Source: an uncultured Bacteroidota bacterium (GTDB lineage: Bacteria > Bacteroidota > Bacteroidia > Flavobacteriales > Flavobacteriaceae). From it: a DNA stretch of 5,381 bases. The notes beneath the pieces were generated by a model. The model was not told the origin of the DNA and did not search any database. It was given only the letters and a program-made list of their open reading frames with translations. Numbering within the stretch: the first letter of the stretch is position 1; every line of letters begins with the position of its first letter. The stretch spans positions 1 through 5,381 of the forward strand of contig CAILTC010000297.1 in the NCBI GenBank assembly GCA_903837025.1, written 5' to 3'. This document shows positions 4,969 to 5,381 of this stretch, one piece after another. A program made the position numbers and the translations under genes.

Positions 4969-5381
4969 TTAAAAAATTCCTTCATCATTAAAACTATAAA
5001 ATCCGTTTTCGGTAATAATAACATGATCCAATACTTGAATATCCATGTTTTGTCCCGCCGCTTTTAACTTTCTTGTGATTAATTTGTCGGCATCACTGGG
5101 AATTAATGTTCCCGAAGGATGGTTGTGACATAAAATTAGTGCAGTTGCGCCAATTTCAAGAGCGGTTTTAAAAACCAACCGAACATCGACAACCGTTCCA
5201 GTGATTCCGCCTTTTCCCTGTTGCGATTTTGAGAGCACTTTATTTGAATTATTCAAATACAAAACCCAAAATTCCTCGTGTGGTAACTCGCCAATAATAG
5301 GTTGCATAATATCGAAAATCATTTTACTGGAAGTAATTTTCTTTAATTCAACGGCTTCTTCTGCCCTTCTGCGTCTTCCTA
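4969..5381 (-). CDS. radC: RadC family JAMM-domain protein, C-terminal part (5' end outside window)
   Basis: About 136 residues are visible, and the frame stays open to the right edge. Just inside the edge it reads GRRRRAEEAVELKK, the conserved linker after the helix-hairpin-helix part of RadC. The MPN/JAMM domain follows, with the metal site HNHPSG, then PSDAD (bases 5127-5086), containing the two His, the Ser and the Asp of the HxHPSG-x4-SxxD motif. It ends with VLDHVIIT and GFYSF, typical of the RadC C-terminus. The ATG at 5322 is internal and not the true start; full RadC proteins are about 220-230 residues. Despite its name, a role in DNA repair is not well supported, and the substrate is unknown. 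It is the first visible gene of the operon radC-yjjG-secreted protein. Confidence 0.92.
   Translation of the reverse strand, partial: GRRRRAEEAVELKKITSSKMIFDIMQPIIGELPHEEFWVLYLNNSNKVLSKSQQGKGGITGTVVDVRLVFKTALEIGATALILCHNHPSGTLIPSDADKLITRKLKAAGQNMDIQVLDHVIITENGFYSFNDEGIF

Noticed and set aside
1..5381. A defence island or new multi-gene system
   Set aside because: Most genes are recognisable housekeeping families. RadC homologues occur on mobile elements, but here radC sits in an ordinary operon with no integrase, transposase, toxin or nuclease nearby.

Overview
The window looks like chromosomal DNA of a Bacteroidota member, most likely Flavobacterium or a close relative. The DNA is AT-rich, promoter-like TAnnTTTG boxes stand in front of two genes, Shine-Dalgarno sites are almost absent, and the proteins have a flavobacterial look (for example a rhomboid with a long acidic tail and a signal peptide ending in FSQ). 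This assignment rests on pattern recognition, not on a database search.

Layout, left to right. (1) Positions 1-158 hold the C-terminal part of a dUTPase-family protein. It keeps motifs II and III but stops before motifs IV and V, so it is probably a broken or decayed gene. A possible 39-residue membrane peptide (142-261) overlaps its end, and a hairpin lies inside that peptide. (2) rlmB (346-1080, +) encodes a 23S rRNA ribose methyltransferase and has a promoter box so close to its ATG that the mRNA may be leaderless. (3) A rhomboid protease gene (1137-1907, -) converges on rlmB. The two share a long A8-hairpin-T8 bidirectional terminator that is partly encoded in the last codons of the rhomboid. 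(4) A 220-base divergent region leads to rarA (2128-3405, +), a clamp-loader-like AAA+ ATPase with a TTG start. (5) A second bidirectional terminator (3429-3487), flanked by short 7-mer repeats, separates rarA from a tightly packed minus-strand operon. (6) That operon reads radC (entering from beyond the right edge), then yjjG, then a secreted protein of unknown function, with gaps of 12 and 2 bases.

The identified genes are mostly housekeeping: rRNA modification, rescue of stalled replication forks (RarA), clean-up of non-canonical nucleotides (YjjG and the dUTPase remnant), a JAMM-type protein of uncertain role (RadC), and membrane proteolysis. I see no defence island, CRISPR array, transposase, tRNA, rRNA or biosynthetic cluster, and no convincing undescribed system. 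The more interesting points are the truncated dUTPase with its overlapping membrane ORF, the terminator embedded in a coding region, the repeated heptamer family, and the uncharacterised secreted protein tied to radC and yjjG. Three start codons need care: rarA starts at TTG, the rhomboid most likely starts at the ATG at 1907 and not at a TTG two codons upstream, and radC has no true start in the window.
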